A DNA stretch of 64,000 nt from assembly GCA_013297755.1 (NCBI GenBank), contig JAAFIH010000012.1, positions 1 through 64,000 on the forward strand. Direction: 5' to 3'. The translations under genes were made by a program, and so were the position numbers. This stretch comes from Cytophagales bacterium. GTDB taxonomy: Bacteria; Bacteroidota; Bacteroidia; Cytophagales; UBA9547. Shown here in pieces: positions 1-8,894 of this stretch (positions are counted from its first letter, which is position 1; each line of letters opens with the position of its first letter). Below the pieces are notes generated by a model. That model did not search any database, was not told the origin of the DNA, and saw only the letters and a list, made by a program, of their open reading frames with translations.

Positions 1-452
1 ATAATCAGGTACTTACAAATTATTGGTATCGAAAATAAATTAAAAATACTCTAAAATAGATGAAAAAACTAAAAAATTAGGTCAGAATTTCAGGTTTTTG
101 GGTAGGGTAAATACAAGTTGGGTTAAGAATCTTTTTTAAAAAAAATACTTGTTTTTTAAATAACCCTCTCCCTAAATCTATTTTCTGTTCTATGCAAAGA
201 TTCCAAAGGGATGGATTTTAGATTTTAATATATAAAAATCTCATATTTTAGTAATATATTTTTTTGTATTATGTTTTCCATTGAGATTGACCTGTATTAT
301 ATGTTCGATGAATAAGTTTCAAAGCCAAGATTAAATATATTTCGAAATATTTTTCGAGATTATTAAACTGATTTGTACTTCAATGTGCTTTTCTGTTACA
401 TTATATTATTATTATCTTTTTTAATATTTATTTTTTAATTCTTCAATAACTA
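1..452. other. AT-rich non-coding leader stretch
   Basis: No open reading frame, RNA gene or clear repeat is visible in this very AT-rich stretch at the window edge. It may hold the 3' flank of a gene outside the window. The only supportable signal is the promoter-like motif immediately after it. Confidence 0.5.
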
Positions 453-460
453 TATATTTG
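453..460 (+). promoter_or_regulatory. Bacteroidota -7 promoter element (TATATTTG)
   Basis: TATATTTG matches the Bacteroidota -7 consensus TAnnTTTG exactly. No good TTG -33 element lies about 20 bases upstream, so the match rests on one element. Transcription would start near 466, about 33 bases before the ATG at 499. Confidence 0.4.
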
Positions 461-498
461 TAGAGTAAAACTTAATTTTTGTGTTTTATTATTTTAAA

Positions 499-1626
499 AT
501 GTGGCTAAGGATTAGATTTATTTTAGTTGTTTTTTTGGGCTTCAACTACAGTATTTTTGGTTGGGGGTTTTTTGCTCACAAGCGAATTAATCGTTTGGCT
601 GTATTTACTTTACCTGCCGAAATGCTCCCATTTTATAAAAAGAATATTATTTTTATAACCGAAAATGCCATAAATCCCGATCAAAGACGCTATGCCGTGG
701 ATGGAGAAGCTCCCAGACACTACATTGATATTGATAATTATGGCGATAGTGCTTTGTATAAAGTGCCCAGATACTGGAAAGATGCAGTTTCAAAATATAC
801 CGAAGATTCGTTGATGAAGCATGGAATCAATCCCTGGTTTATTAATAAAATGAAGTACCAGCTGACAGAGGCCTTTAAGCAAATGGATGCAGGCCGAATT
901 CTTAGACTTTCGGCCGATTTGGGCCATTATATAGCCGATGGCAATGTGCCGCTACATACTACCAAAAACTATAATGGGCAACTTACTGGCCAACTCGGTA
1001 TACATGGATTTTGGGAATCTAGGCTGCCAGAGCTATATTCTGAAGAGTATGATTATTTTGTAGGCCATGCCACTTATGTCAAAAATACACAACTTAGAGC
1101 TTGGCAAGCTACCAAAGAGGCTCATTTGGCCTTAGATTCTGTGTTTGGTTTTGAGAAAATTCTTACTCAAAAATTTAGTATCGACAAAAAATATACTTTT
1201 GATGAGCGTTCGGGCATGACTATTAAAACATACTCAAGGCCATTTTCAAAAGCCTATCACGATATGCTTGCAGGACAAGTCGAACGCAGAATGATTGCAT
1301 CTATCAAAATGATTGGCGATTATTGGTTTACGGCTTGGGTTGATGCTGGACAGCCTGATTTGGTTTATATTTTAGACTTTGATTTTTCTGCAGAAGACAA
1401 AGAAAAAATGTATAGAGAAACTGAAGGTTGGAAACAAAAATTGATTGAAGCGCGCCCAGAAAGTTTTTTAAAAGACCCCGACCAAGATGGTCATAGAGGA
1501 CATATAGCTTGCTGTTCTCACCCTGACGATTATAAATATGTAAGTAAATCTAAAATTTTAAAGCAAAAAAATCCAAAATTGTTGGTTTATAAACCTTCTA
1601 AGTCTTTTAAGCCCTCCAAAAAGTAG
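499..1626 (+). CDS. Exported zinc-dependent phospholipase C / S1-P1 nuclease-like protein
   Basis: The 375-residue product has a hydrophobic N-terminal export segment (about residues 4-20) followed by WGFFAHKRIN, the Trp plus His start typical of mature S1/P1 nucleases and zinc phospholipases C, where the N-terminal Trp and His bind zinc. Later His/Asp clusters (DLGHYIADGNVPLH, HGFWESR) fit the remaining zinc ligands. A role in hydrolysing phosphodiesters outside the cytoplasm is inferred from the family. A GTG at 481 is in frame, but ATG 499 puts the hydrophobic segment right at the N-terminus and leaves a sensible leader after the promoter motif at 453. The C-terminus is Lys-rich and looks disordered. 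It converges with the helicase gene, with one base between them. Nuclease versus phospholipase activity cannot be told from sequence. Confidence 0.75.
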   Translation: MWLRIRFILVVFLGFNYSIFGWGFFAHKRINRLAVFTLPAEMLPFYKKNIIFITENAINPDQRRYAVDGEAPRHYIDIDNYGDSALYKVPRYWKDAVSKYTEDSLMKHGINPWFINKMKYQLTEAFKQMDAGRILRLSADLGHYIADGNVPLHTTKNYNGQLTGQLGIHGFWESRLPELYSEEYDYFVGHATYVKNTQLRAWQATKEAHLALDSVFGFEKILTQKFSIDKKYTFDERSGMTIKTYSRPFSKAYHDMLAGQVERRMIASIKMIGDYWFTAWVDAGQPDLVYILDFDFSAEDKEKMYRETEGWKQKLIEARPESFLKDPDQDGHRGHIACCSHPDDYKYVSKSKILKQKNPKLLVYKPSKSFKPSKK

Positions 1627-1627
1627 A

Positions 1628-3427
1628 TTACAATTCATTTAATTTTAATTTTTTAATTCTAGATTTGATAGCTCCTTGAGTTCTACCAAAGTGTTGGGCT
1701 AATGTTTTGGAATTGATGCCATCGTAATATTTTGTGGTTAGCTCTTGGTCCATTGCTTCTGTCCAGGCGTTATAGGCCTCTTTGAAATCTTTTTTTATTC
1801 GTTCTTTTACCTCTTCTCCAGTTTCTTTAGTTTCTTTGATAATATCAGTTTGTGAAGAATAATTTTCATAAGTTTCATTATTTTCTTCTTGTTTTTTTAC
1901 TTTCAAAATATGAATATTTGAAGTTTCTTTAAAATCAAAGTGAAGTAATGTTTCTGGGATATAGATTTTATTTTTGGCTCTTGTTATGGCAACATAGAGT
2001 AAATTAATTTCTTCATTTATCTTACTTATTTGTATATCATCCAAATCTCTTAACATACCAAATTTGTCTAATTTCTCTTTGGTAATAAAATCCTCCACAA
2101 TATGAATAGCATCATATTCCATGCCTTTGCAACGATGAACAGTAGAAAAAATCATTTCAGCTTTGTGCTTATCATCATCTGAAACGTGTTTTTCTTTTAT
2201 TTCTTTTATAATTTCAGGTATTTCCTCTCCATATTCTTCTACAATATCTATCATCATGCTTAGTTGTGCATCTTCAGTTTTTTTTACATATTCTTTCAAT
2301 TCGTTCATATCGGCCATTATTTTAATAAGAGGGTCCCGTATTAAATGTTTTTTTGATAGATATAAATTCAAAATATCATATAAAGATGCCCCTTCATCTG
2401 CGTAGGTGTACGAATGTATGTTGCCTTCAAAGTAAATGTGTTTTACTTTTTTCTTTTCGGTAATGTAAGCAATAGCTTTCAACAAAAGTCCAAGGTTTGT
2501 GCGTCCAATGACAGCTTTCGTAACCATTTCATTGCTTTTTCCCTCACCTTTAATTAAAACTGGATTTTCAAAATCATCTTCAAAGTCTTTTAATTGAAGG
2601 GTTTGCATAGCAAGTGAAGCAATGTCAGGTCCAAATCTAAAACTTGATGTAAGATTAAAGTTTTTGAAATTTACTTTTTCTAGAGAGTTCACTGCAAATC
2701 GCCATCCATAAATTTGTTGATGAGTATCGCCCACAATTACTTTTATGGCTGGTTGTTTCAAAAAAATATCCAACATGGCTGGCGATGCATCTTGTCCTTC
2801 GTCAAATAAAATATAATCAAAGGGTAGGGTAGGGTTAGATAATTGGAATTTTTTGAGGTAGAAATCGTGTGTTATTTCAATTTCGGCTTTATCCATTTTG
2901 CTTAAAAAAAGCCTCGTTTGGCTTTCTATATAGGGATAAAATGTTTTTACAAAGATTTTGGCTTTTAGATCAAAAACTACATCTAAGTAATTGAGGTCTT
3001 GAACTTTTGATTTGTCGCTATTACAAAAATAAGTGGCAAATTTATTTACATGGTTTGCAATGACATATTCAGTGTGTTTCTCTTCATTGCCTTTCAAAAG
3101 TAATAATTGAGCTAATTCATTCGTTTTATATCCATTTGCTTTTACACTGTATTTATTTGAAAAAACTATATATTTATAAGCTAAAGCATGGGCAGTTTCT
3201 ACTTTTACATTATTTAGGCCAATTTTTTGAAATTTTATGGCAGACTCTAATTTAACGGATTTATTAAAAACGATATAAAGAATCTTACTATTTTTGGGTC
3301 TTGTTTTGGCATATTCTATGACTGTGGTTGTTTTGCCAGATCCTGCAACTGCATTTATTTTTATGTTTTCGTTAGACGAAATTATTGCAATTTGTTCACT
3401 GGTAAGTTTCATTTGTTTTATAGTCAA
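1628..3427 (-). CDS. UvrD/Rep-type superfamily 1 DNA helicase (FBH1-like)
   Basis: A 599-residue ATP-dependent helicase. Motifs are in order: Walker A (AVAGSGKTT, about residues 26-34), Walker B/motif II (ILFDEGQDAS, 206-215), motif III (GDTHQQIYGWR, 233-243), motif V-like (STVHRCKGMEYDAI, 428-441) and motif VI (LLYVAITRAKNKI, 477-489). The DEGQD box and overall length resemble the short FBH1-like branch more than full UvrD. After the helicase core, residues 500-560 are charged and the last 40 residues (SKTLAQHFGRTQGAIKSRIKKL) look like a small helix-turn-helix, an unusual tail. It probably acts in DNA repair or removal of recombination intermediates (inferred). It is the last gene of a minus-strand run after the SDR gene, 75 bases away. 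Confidence 0.8.
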   Translation of the reverse strand: MTIKQMKLTSEQIAIISSNENIKINAVAGSGKTTTVIEYAKTRPKNSKILYIVFNKSVKLESAIKFQKIGLNNVKVETAHALAYKYIVFSNKYSVKANGYKTNELAQLLLLKGNEEKHTEYVIANHVNKFATYFCNSDKSKVQDLNYLDVVFDLKAKIFVKTFYPYIESQTRLFLSKMDKAEIEITHDFYLKKFQLSNPTLPFDYILFDEGQDASPAMLDIFLKQPAIKVIVGDTHQQIYGWRFAVNSLEKVNFKNFNLTSSFRFGPDIASLAMQTLQLKDFEDDFENPVLIKGEGKSNEMVTKAVIGRTNLGLLLKAIAYITEKKKVKHIYFEGNIHSYTYADEGASLYDILNLYLSKKHLIRDPLIKIMADMNELKEYVKKTEDAQLSMMIDIVEEYGEEIPEIIKEIKEKHVSDDDKHKAEMIFSTVHRCKGMEYDAIHIVEDFITKEKLDKFGMLRDLDDIQISKINEEINLLYVAITRAKNKIYIPETLLHFDFKETSNIHILKVKKQEENNETYENYSSQTDIIKETKETGEEVKERIKKDFKEAYNAWTEAMDQELTTKYYDGINSKTLAQHFGRTQGAIKSRIKKLKLNEL

Positions 3428-3502
3428 TATCTGTTACTTATGAAACATTAATCATCATATTTTGGCTGTCTAATACTAAAAATCTATATGTTTTGAAAAA
3501 TA

Positions 3503-4291
3503 TTATTTTAGATTTTTGATATATAAATTACCTGCAATAGATTCTATGATTGATTTTGGCAAAAAATAAGTTGCCCAAACCCCAATTTTATTCGTAAGGC
3601 CAGGTACGACTTCTGCTTTTTTGCTGAACATACTATCGATTCCAAATTTTGCTACCACGTCAGATGGCATACTAAATTTATCGGCTACTGCTTGCATGGC
3701 ATCTGATGATTTCATACCTGATCGATTTGTGAAATTTGTAGTAGTTGCTCCTGGGCTGAGGCAAGTTACAGATACATTGGTATTTTTTAGTTCAAATCTC
3801 AAAGATCTTGTAAAAGACAATACAAAGGCTTTGGTGGCTGCATAAACCCCAAGTGCTGGTACAGCTTGATAGGCTGCAGTGCTAGCTACATTGAGAATGT
3901 AGGTATTTGGTTGATTTTTGAGCATTGGCAAAAACAAATATGTAAGTGTTACTAGGGAGTTCATATTAAGTAACATCATGTTTTGTTGGCTTTCAAAAGT
4001 AAGATTTTCAAATTTTCCCCACAATCCATATCCTGCGTTATTTATCAATATAGAGATACTATAATCGTTTTTAGAAACCCACTCATAAATAGCTTTGGGG
4101 GCATCAGAAGTTGATAAATCTATGGCCAAAAAATGTACTTTAATTTTATATTTTGATACAATTTCGGCTTGAGTAGACTTTAGTTCTTCTTCATTTCTAG
4201 CTATCAATAATATATCGTATCCATTTTTGGCCAATTCAAGTGCCATATCTTTGCCAATGCCTTTGCTAGAACCAGTAATTAGTGCGTACAT
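3503..4291 (-). CDS. SDR family oxidoreductase
   Basis: A 262-residue classical short-chain dehydrogenase/reductase. The cofactor motif TGSSKGIG is at residues 6-13, NNAG at 84-87, the catalytic Ser in NVAS (137), and the YAATK box gives Tyr150 and Lys154. The C-terminal part resembles the DltE/YqjQ-like group used on varied ketones or lipids, but the substrate cannot be predicted. It follows the PhyH dioxygenase gene on the same strand with a 78-base gap, so the two may share a transcript and act on a common lipid-like substrate (inference). Confidence 0.85.
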   Translation of the reverse strand: MYALITGSSKGIGKDMALELAKNGYDILLIARNEEELKSTQAEIVSKYKIKVHFLAIDLSTSDAPKAIYEWVSKNDYSISILINNAGYGLWGKFENLTFESQQNMMLLNMNSLVTLTYLFLPMLKNQPNTYILNVASTAAYQAVPALGVYAATKAFVLSFTRSLRFELKNTNVSVTCLSPGATTTNFTNRSGMKSSDAMQAVADKFSMPSDVVAKFGIDSMFSKKAEVVPGLTNKIGVWATYFLPKSIIESIAGNLYIKNLK

Positions 4292-4369
4292 ATTTAAAAA
4301 TTAGGGTAAGGTTTTGAAATAAAAAAAGTTGCAATTCAGTCTTGTATTGCAACTTTAGGAAAATATTTT

Positions 4370-5188
4370 TTATTTTAACAAATACATAAATCGTTGATAC
4401 AATCTTGGTTTGCTGTTTTCGTTGCGTGGCTTAAATTTGCCAGTAATAAATGGCACATACATCACACGTCTACGGCTGATTTCGCCTACAAGTGGCGATA
4501 AAGCCACTCTGTGCCATAAGCGACCATCGTGTACGGTAAGATCGCCTTTTTCTACATTTAATCCAATTTCTTCGGCATCTGGTTCGTAGTCCAAAAAGTA
4601 TTTTTTGCGAAACAATAATTGCCTTAACGATTGCTTATGTGTACCAGGAATCAATCTAAGACCGCCATTATCGGTCGAAGAGTTATCTAAATGTATGCCT
4701 ACATTGAGCATTGGCATAATTTTTTTTCCATAAAATACATCTCTTAACGAATCTGTATGCCAACCCATTTGCGAAAACTTACTGTTTTCGGTATTGATAT
4801 AATGATTGATTACAAGGCCATCTTTTTCGTATTCGCCAACTCGTGGGCTGATTACTTTTTTTCCCAAAAGTGGAAATAAGGCTTTGAATCGCTCGTCTTT
4901 CAGTAAATTGTGCAAAACAGGACTGAAAAGTGATGAAAATGCAAATCTTTGAACTATTTTGCTTCCATCAATATCAAAACCCCATTTTATAGGTACGCCA
5001 TTTACTTTCTCTCGATTTTCGCTAATCCATTGTTTTTGAACATCATGTGTGCCTGAAATGATTTCTGCTACATGTTCTTTGGTAATAAATGACTTGAAAT
5101 GTATAAAACCATGTTCTTCAAAAAATGCAATTTGTTCTTGTGTTAGTTTATCGCCTAAAGTAAATTTTGGATAATTAAAATCTCTCAT
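4370..5188 (-). CDS. Phytanoyl-CoA dioxygenase (PhyH) family protein
   Basis: A 272-residue Fe(II)/2-oxoglutarate-dependent oxygenase. The iron-binding HxD is in GWHTDSL (His144, Asp146) and the distal His is in DGRLWHR (His226); the following Arg pair (RRRVMY, about 239-243) suits 2-oxoglutarate binding. The region DNGGLRLIPGTHK is the family's conserved GxLxxxPGSH block. Such enzymes hydroxylate aliphatic substrates; the actual substrate is unknown. The N-terminal QEQIAFFEEHGFI is the usual PhyH opening, which supports the start. It lies upstream of the SDR on the same strand. Confidence 0.85.
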   Translation of the reverse strand: MRDFNYPKFTLGDKLTQEQIAFFEEHGFIHFKSFITKEHVAEIISGTHDVQKQWISENREKVNGVPIKWGFDIDGSKIVQRFAFSSLFSPVLHNLLKDERFKALFPLLGKKVISPRVGEYEKDGLVINHYINTENSKFSQMGWHTDSLRDVFYGKKIMPMLNVGIHLDNSSTDNGGLRLIPGTHKQSLRQLLFRKKYFLDYEPDAEEIGLNVEKGDLTVHDGRLWHRVALSPLVGEISRRRVMYVPFITGKFKPRNENSKPRLYQRFMYLLK

Positions 5189-5352
5189 TCTATAAGTTTC
5201 TTTCTAAAGTTTTGCAAATTAAGTATTTTATTAAATATTTTAACATAAATAATAAAAAAAAGTTTCATATTTTAATCTGGCAATGAAATTGGTGAATTTT
5301 AATTGAATATTTTTGAATTAAATGATATTGTTTAATATTATTACTAATATTG

Positions 5353-8094
5353 TTATCTTAATACTTCAATCCACCCTTTAAATTCAGAGGTAGATTTTTT
5401 TGGATAATATTTGTAGTAATACATTCCATCGGGTAAACCATTGGCTTGCCAATCATTTTTATAATTATTGGAGTGATAAACTTCCATACCCCACCTATTC
5501 GTAATTTCTAAAGTTGAATTTTCGTCTATTCCTTGGATAACAAAACTGTCGTTAAATCCATCGTTGTTGGGGGTAATTATGTTTGAAATAATGTAAATAC
5601 CATCGCAATTTCTTTTTATTTCTATCAAATCTTTATTTTGGCATCCATTAAAATCAGTTACTGTAAGGCTGTAAATCCCCTCTTTTTTTATGACAATATT
5701 TTTATTGGTATCTAATGTATTCCAGAGATATTTTTTGAAATTAGCAGCGTTTATTGTCGTATAATTTTGAGAGATGTCGCAAATAAAATCTTGAGCTGTA
5801 TTTATCAATGGTAATTTTGGAAGTTCCCAAACCACCACCGACAAGCTATCTTTTGCTCTACAACCCCAAGTATTGAATGTATGAGCAAAATATTTTTTGG
5901 TTGATGTAGGCCAAACCACAGGAGATAGGGTATTGATGTTTTCTATATCTGTATCAGGTTTCCAAGTCAAAATTCCATTGAAAGTTAGTGTTTTAAGCTG
6001 GTAGTTAGCGCCCAAACATATACTTGTATCGTTGTTTAATTTAATTATTGGTATTGGATTTGCTGTAATTCTAATAGAATCGTTGATGCTACAGTTGCTA
6101 TTTGTTATTACTTTGAAGTAATAATTTGTTTTTTTTCTAATAATTCTATCAAAATTATTAGTAAGATAAGTAGAATCCTTCCATTGAATGGTATTATTTA
6201 AAGATTCTACTTTAATGTTTATTTTTTCTTTCACACATACACTTGTATCACTTGTCTTTTGATACTTTGGCAAAGGATTTACTTTGATAGTAATACTATC
6301 GGTACCAGTGCAACCACTAGGGAGGGCATAAATTACATTTATTTTGTAGGTGGTAGTAGTTGTAGGAGCTATTACAGGCGATGTAGTAGATGTGTTTTCA
6401 AAACTAGAATGATACTGCCATTGATACGTGTTTACTCCAGCAAAAGAAGCAAATATTTGTGATTTCTGACCTATACAAATACTATCATTTTTTAATTTTA
6501 ACTGCAAGATTTTATTTATAACCTCAAAAGTAGTTTTATCCTCGAATCTGCAACCTTCTGGACTAACAATTTGACTAACAATGGTGTTTATACCAATAAA
6601 AGTGGGTTTAATTACTAGATTTGTTTCTCCAAGTTCTCTAGTGTTGTTATTTATTTTCCAATAATATACTACTCCGCTAGGTATAGAAATGACGCTATTA
6701 AGAACATCAGTTGCACTGAAATTTGATTGAATTGATATTTTATTTTTCTTACAAATTACATTCTGAGAATTTGTAATATTTTGAGTATAAAATACAGGAT
6801 TTACGCTTATTGTAACTTGTGAATGTACTGTACATCCACCAAGATTAGTGGCCGATACTGTATATGTATTTGTTTGTAGTGGTTGGATGGTTAAGTAATT
6901 ATTTGTAGAAGTGTAGTTACTCCATTTATAGGAATAAGTATCAATTATATTAACTTTTGATGCTATTGTTATAACATTAAAATTACATATTAAAGTATCT
7001 TTACAATTTGTGTTTAATACAAATGGATTTCCAATTTTTAGATATACAGAATCAGAAAAAGTACAATTCCCAGATGTAGTAACATTTAATTGATAAAATC
7101 CTGCTGATGTAGTTGTGATAATATGGGTTGTATTTCCTGTAAATGTCTGATTATGAAACCATTGGTAAGCTGCAAAGATAGGTTTAGAGGTTAAAACAGG
7201 TCTAATTTCATTTTCACAAATTTTGATTGTGTCTTTATTTTTTTGAAAACTAGATTCCAAAAAATTACTACTTATACCACCTTTTTCGATCATTATTCCA
7301 GAATCTTTTACATTATCTAAAGCATCAGCAATGGCAATTTTTAAATGATAGGTCTGGCAGGGAATTAGCTTAGCCTTAGCTTTTAGGGGTATAGTATAGC
7401 CATCATACTGCATGGTGTTTGAGTAAGCAGGATTAAATATAAAATATTGACAATTATTACATAAATCTGTTTTAGGATTTTCCCAGTAAAAATCAAATAA
7501 ACTTACTGGATTTGCTTTGCCTGCGTGTATATTATTTACTGCTATGATATTATTATCTGGTAAGATAGCTATATTTTTTGTGCCAACTATACCAGGCCCT
7601 GACAAGAATATACCCATTCCATCGTTTCTGTATCCAATAAATTCATTGTACTCTTCAGACCCAAATACATAATTTATATGTAGAGAATCTGAAGCTGCTA
7701 CAAAATCAAATTCTAACACAAATTGGTCATAAATATGTTCTGAAAGTGAAGAGAAATTAAAAATAGACCTTAAATCAGCATCTTCTATGGAGTAATTGAG
7801 ATTGGCATCGGCCCCACGACTATCGTTAGGGGCATTGGCTATGGATGCTCGGCCGTTGGTAAAAATACTTCCACTTTTGTATCCACTTTCTTGTTTGACA
7901 TCAAAAAATACACCTGCTTGGTTTAGATTTGCTCCATTATAAGTAATATTTGATATTTTTATGCCCTTTCCTATGATATTGTTTGCAATTTGTAGTATTG
8001 TATTGGTACTCATATTACCATCTGTAACTACGATTTGCGAAAAAATTGAACTTTGAAAAAATATAAGTAATATTATTAATATTATTTTTTTCAT
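5353..8094 (-). CDS. Secreted T9SS type B protein with choice-of-anchor L domain
   Basis: A 913-residue protein with a signal peptide (residues 1-19, ending SIFSQ). The N-terminal 250 residues contain GSEEYNEFIGYRNDGMGIFLSG, a signature of choice-of-anchor L domains. The middle is a chain of Ig-like/PKD-like segments with repeated spaced cysteines. The last 90 residues begin ISNIITPNNDGFNDSF and continue with ITNRWGMEVYHS and WQANGLPDGMYYY, the gliding-motility-associated (type B, CHU_C) T9SS sorting domain. It should be exported by the T9SS and retained at or released from the surface, perhaps as an adhesin (inference). The start lies 3 bases after the stop of the Lrp gene, so translation is probably coupled. 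Confidence 0.88.
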   Translation of the reverse strand: MKKIILIILLIFFQSSIFSQIVVTDGNMSTNTILQIANNIIGKGIKISNITYNGANLNQAGVFFDVKQESGYKSGSIFTNGRASIANAPNDSRGADANLNYSIEDADLRSIFNFSSLSEHIYDQFVLEFDFVAASDSLHINYVFGSEEYNEFIGYRNDGMGIFLSGPGIVGTKNIAILPDNNIIAVNNIHAGKANPVSLFDFYWENPKTDLCNNCQYFIFNPAYSNTMQYDGYTIPLKAKAKLIPCQTYHLKIAIADALDNVKDSGIMIEKGGISSNFLESSFQKNKDTIKICENEIRPVLTSKPIFAAYQWFHNQTFTGNTTHIITTTSAGFYQLNVTTSGNCTFSDSVYLKIGNPFVLNTNCKDTLICNFNVITIASKVNIIDTYSYKWSNYTSTNNYLTIQPLQTNTYTVSATNLGGCTVHSQVTISVNPVFYTQNITNSQNVICKKNKISIQSNFSATDVLNSVISIPSGVVYYWKINNNTRELGETNLVIKPTFIGINTIVSQIVSPEGCRFEDKTTFEVINKILQLKLKNDSICIGQKSQIFASFAGVNTYQWQYHSSFENTSTTSPVIAPTTTTTYKINVIYALPSGCTGTDSITIKVNPLPKYQKTSDTSVCVKEKINIKVESLNNTIQWKDSTYLTNNFDRIIRKKTNYYFKVITNSNCSINDSIRITANPIPIIKLNNDTSICLGANYQLKTLTFNGILTWKPDTDIENINTLSPVVWPTSTKKYFAHTFNTWGCRAKDSLSVVVWELPKLPLINTAQDFICDISQNYTTINAANFKKYLWNTLDTNKNIVIKKEGIYSLTVTDFNGCQNKDLIEIKRNCDGIYIISNIITPNNDGFNDSFVIQGIDENSTLEITNRWGMEVYHSNNYKNDWQANGLPDGMYYYKYYPKKSTSEFKGWIEVLR

Positions 8095-8097
8095 ATT

Positions 8098-8562
8098 TTA
8101 TGGTATATGTAGGGTTCGGTTGGTGCTTTCTTGTAGAGAAATAAAAGTTTCTGTACGTTCTATTCCACTTATTTTTTGAATTTTATCATGTAGCAATTCC
8201 ATCAAATGTTTGGTATCTTTACAGATTAATTTTGCAAAAATACTATAATTACCTGTGGTATAATTGATGCTTAAAATTTGTGGAATAGTTAATAAATCTT
8301 TTACAACTGTATCGTATAGCGAACTTTCTTTAAGATATATACCCAAAAATGCAGTAATGTCATAACCAATTTTTGTATAATCTATGATTAATTGCGAACC
8401 AATGATAACCCCTAATTGTTCCATTTTTTTCATACGAACATGGACTGTACCAGCCGAAACACACACCATTTTGCCAATTTCAGTATACGGTATTTGAGCA
8501 TTTTGTGTTAAAATAGACAATATTTTTAAATCTATTTTATCAATTTCATAATTATCTGTCAT
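8098..8562 (-). CDS. Lrp/AsnC family transcriptional regulator
   Basis: From the ATG at 8562 the product has 154 residues, the usual Lrp length. The opening DNYEIDKIDLKILSILTQNAQIPYTEIGKMV is a textbook Lrp winged helix-turn-helix start, followed by VSAGTVHVRMKKMEQLGVI (recognition helix) and a C-terminal RAM/AsnC effector domain. An in-frame ATG at 8583 would add seven residues with no family match, so the shorter start is preferred. It directly precedes the T9SS type B gene by 3 bases, so it may be cotranscribed with that gene. A TATTTTTG motif lies about 30 bases upstream. Confidence 0.88.
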   Translation of the reverse strand: MTDNYEIDKIDLKILSILTQNAQIPYTEIGKMVCVSAGTVHVRMKKMEQLGVIIGSQLIIDYTKIGYDITAFLGIYLKESSLYDTVVKDLLTIPQILSINYTTGNYSIFAKLICKDTKHLMELLHDKIQKISGIERTETFISLQESTNRTLHIP

Positions 8563-8591
8563 TTTTTGAAGTGTAATTATCAATTATTTAT

Positions 8592-8599
8592 CAAAAATA
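8592..8599 (-). promoter_or_regulatory. Candidate -7 element for the Lrp gene
   Basis: Read on the minus strand this is TATTTTTG, a full match to TAnnTTTG, about 30 bases before the Lrp ATG. No convincing -33 TTG is visible. Confidence 0.35.
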
Positions 8600-8646
8600 C
8601 TATTTTATTATTAATAATGTATTTTTTTAAATATTTTATTGAATAA

Positions 8647-8678
8647 TTTGTAAAATATTAATCATCCAATTACTTTTG
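8647..8678 (+). promoter_or_regulatory. Bacteroidota promoter of the tRNA-like gene
   Basis: TTTG at 8647-8650, a 20-base spacer, then TACTTTTG at 8671-8678: both the -33 and -7 elements match the Bacteroidota sigma consensus. The predicted start is near 8684, about 26 bases before the acceptor stem of the tRNA-like gene. The same spacing occurs upstream of the PorP/SprF gene. Confidence 0.65.
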
Positions 8679-8709
8679 CATTATCAAATACATAGTATTT
8701 GAAACACCT

Positions 8710-8821
8710 TGTAGAGTGTTGAAATTGGCAGACATACCCTCCTATCCCGAGGGTGGGGAACAAAGGATAAACCCGCAAGGGCTAACTTCTCCGTGGGTTG
8801 GTTCGAATCCCCCCTCTACAG
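8710..8821 (+). tRNA. Aberrant class II tRNA-like gene (Leu-like D-arm)
   Basis: A tRNA-shaped gene of 112 bases against about 85 for tRNA-Leu. The acceptor stem is a perfect 7-bp TGTAGAG/CTCTACA (8710-8716 with 8814-8820), with G8821 as discriminator position. Bases 8717-8718 are the expected TG, followed by a Leu-type D-arm (GAAATTGGCAGAC). The anticodon stem is a perfect CCCTC/GAGGG (8737-8741 with 8749-8753), but its 7-base loop is CTATCCC, reading ATC at positions 34-36 rather than any Leu or Ser anticodon. About 41 bases follow instead of 11-24; they can fold as GGGGAA/TTCTCC plus CCC-GCAA-GGG. The T-loop TTCGAAT is canonical, but the T-stem pairs only if TT (8798-8799) bulges. No CCA is encoded. 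Its own promoter and terminator argue for expression. It could be a diverged tRNA, a tRNA-like regulatory RNA or a pseudogene. Confidence 0.5.
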
Positions 8822-8829
8822 CTTTTATT

Positions 8830-8870
8830 AAGCCAAAAATCGTAAATATATTACTTTTTTTGGCTTTTTT
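8830..8870 (+). terminator. Intrinsic terminator after the tRNA-like gene
   Basis: AAGCCAAAAA (8830-8839) pairs with TTTTTGGCTT (8857-8866), followed by a T run. It closes the tRNA-like transcript and, because the stem is A/T-flanked on both sides, may also serve the convergent HNH gene. Confidence 0.7.
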
Positions 8871-8894
8871 TTATTTATTTTTTAATTATTGTAA

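Noticed and set aside
8710-8821. tRNA-Leu with a group I intron, or a tmRNA fragment
   Set aside because: The extra length is only about 27 bases, far too short for a group I intron, and no tag-peptide frame or tmRNA ends are present.
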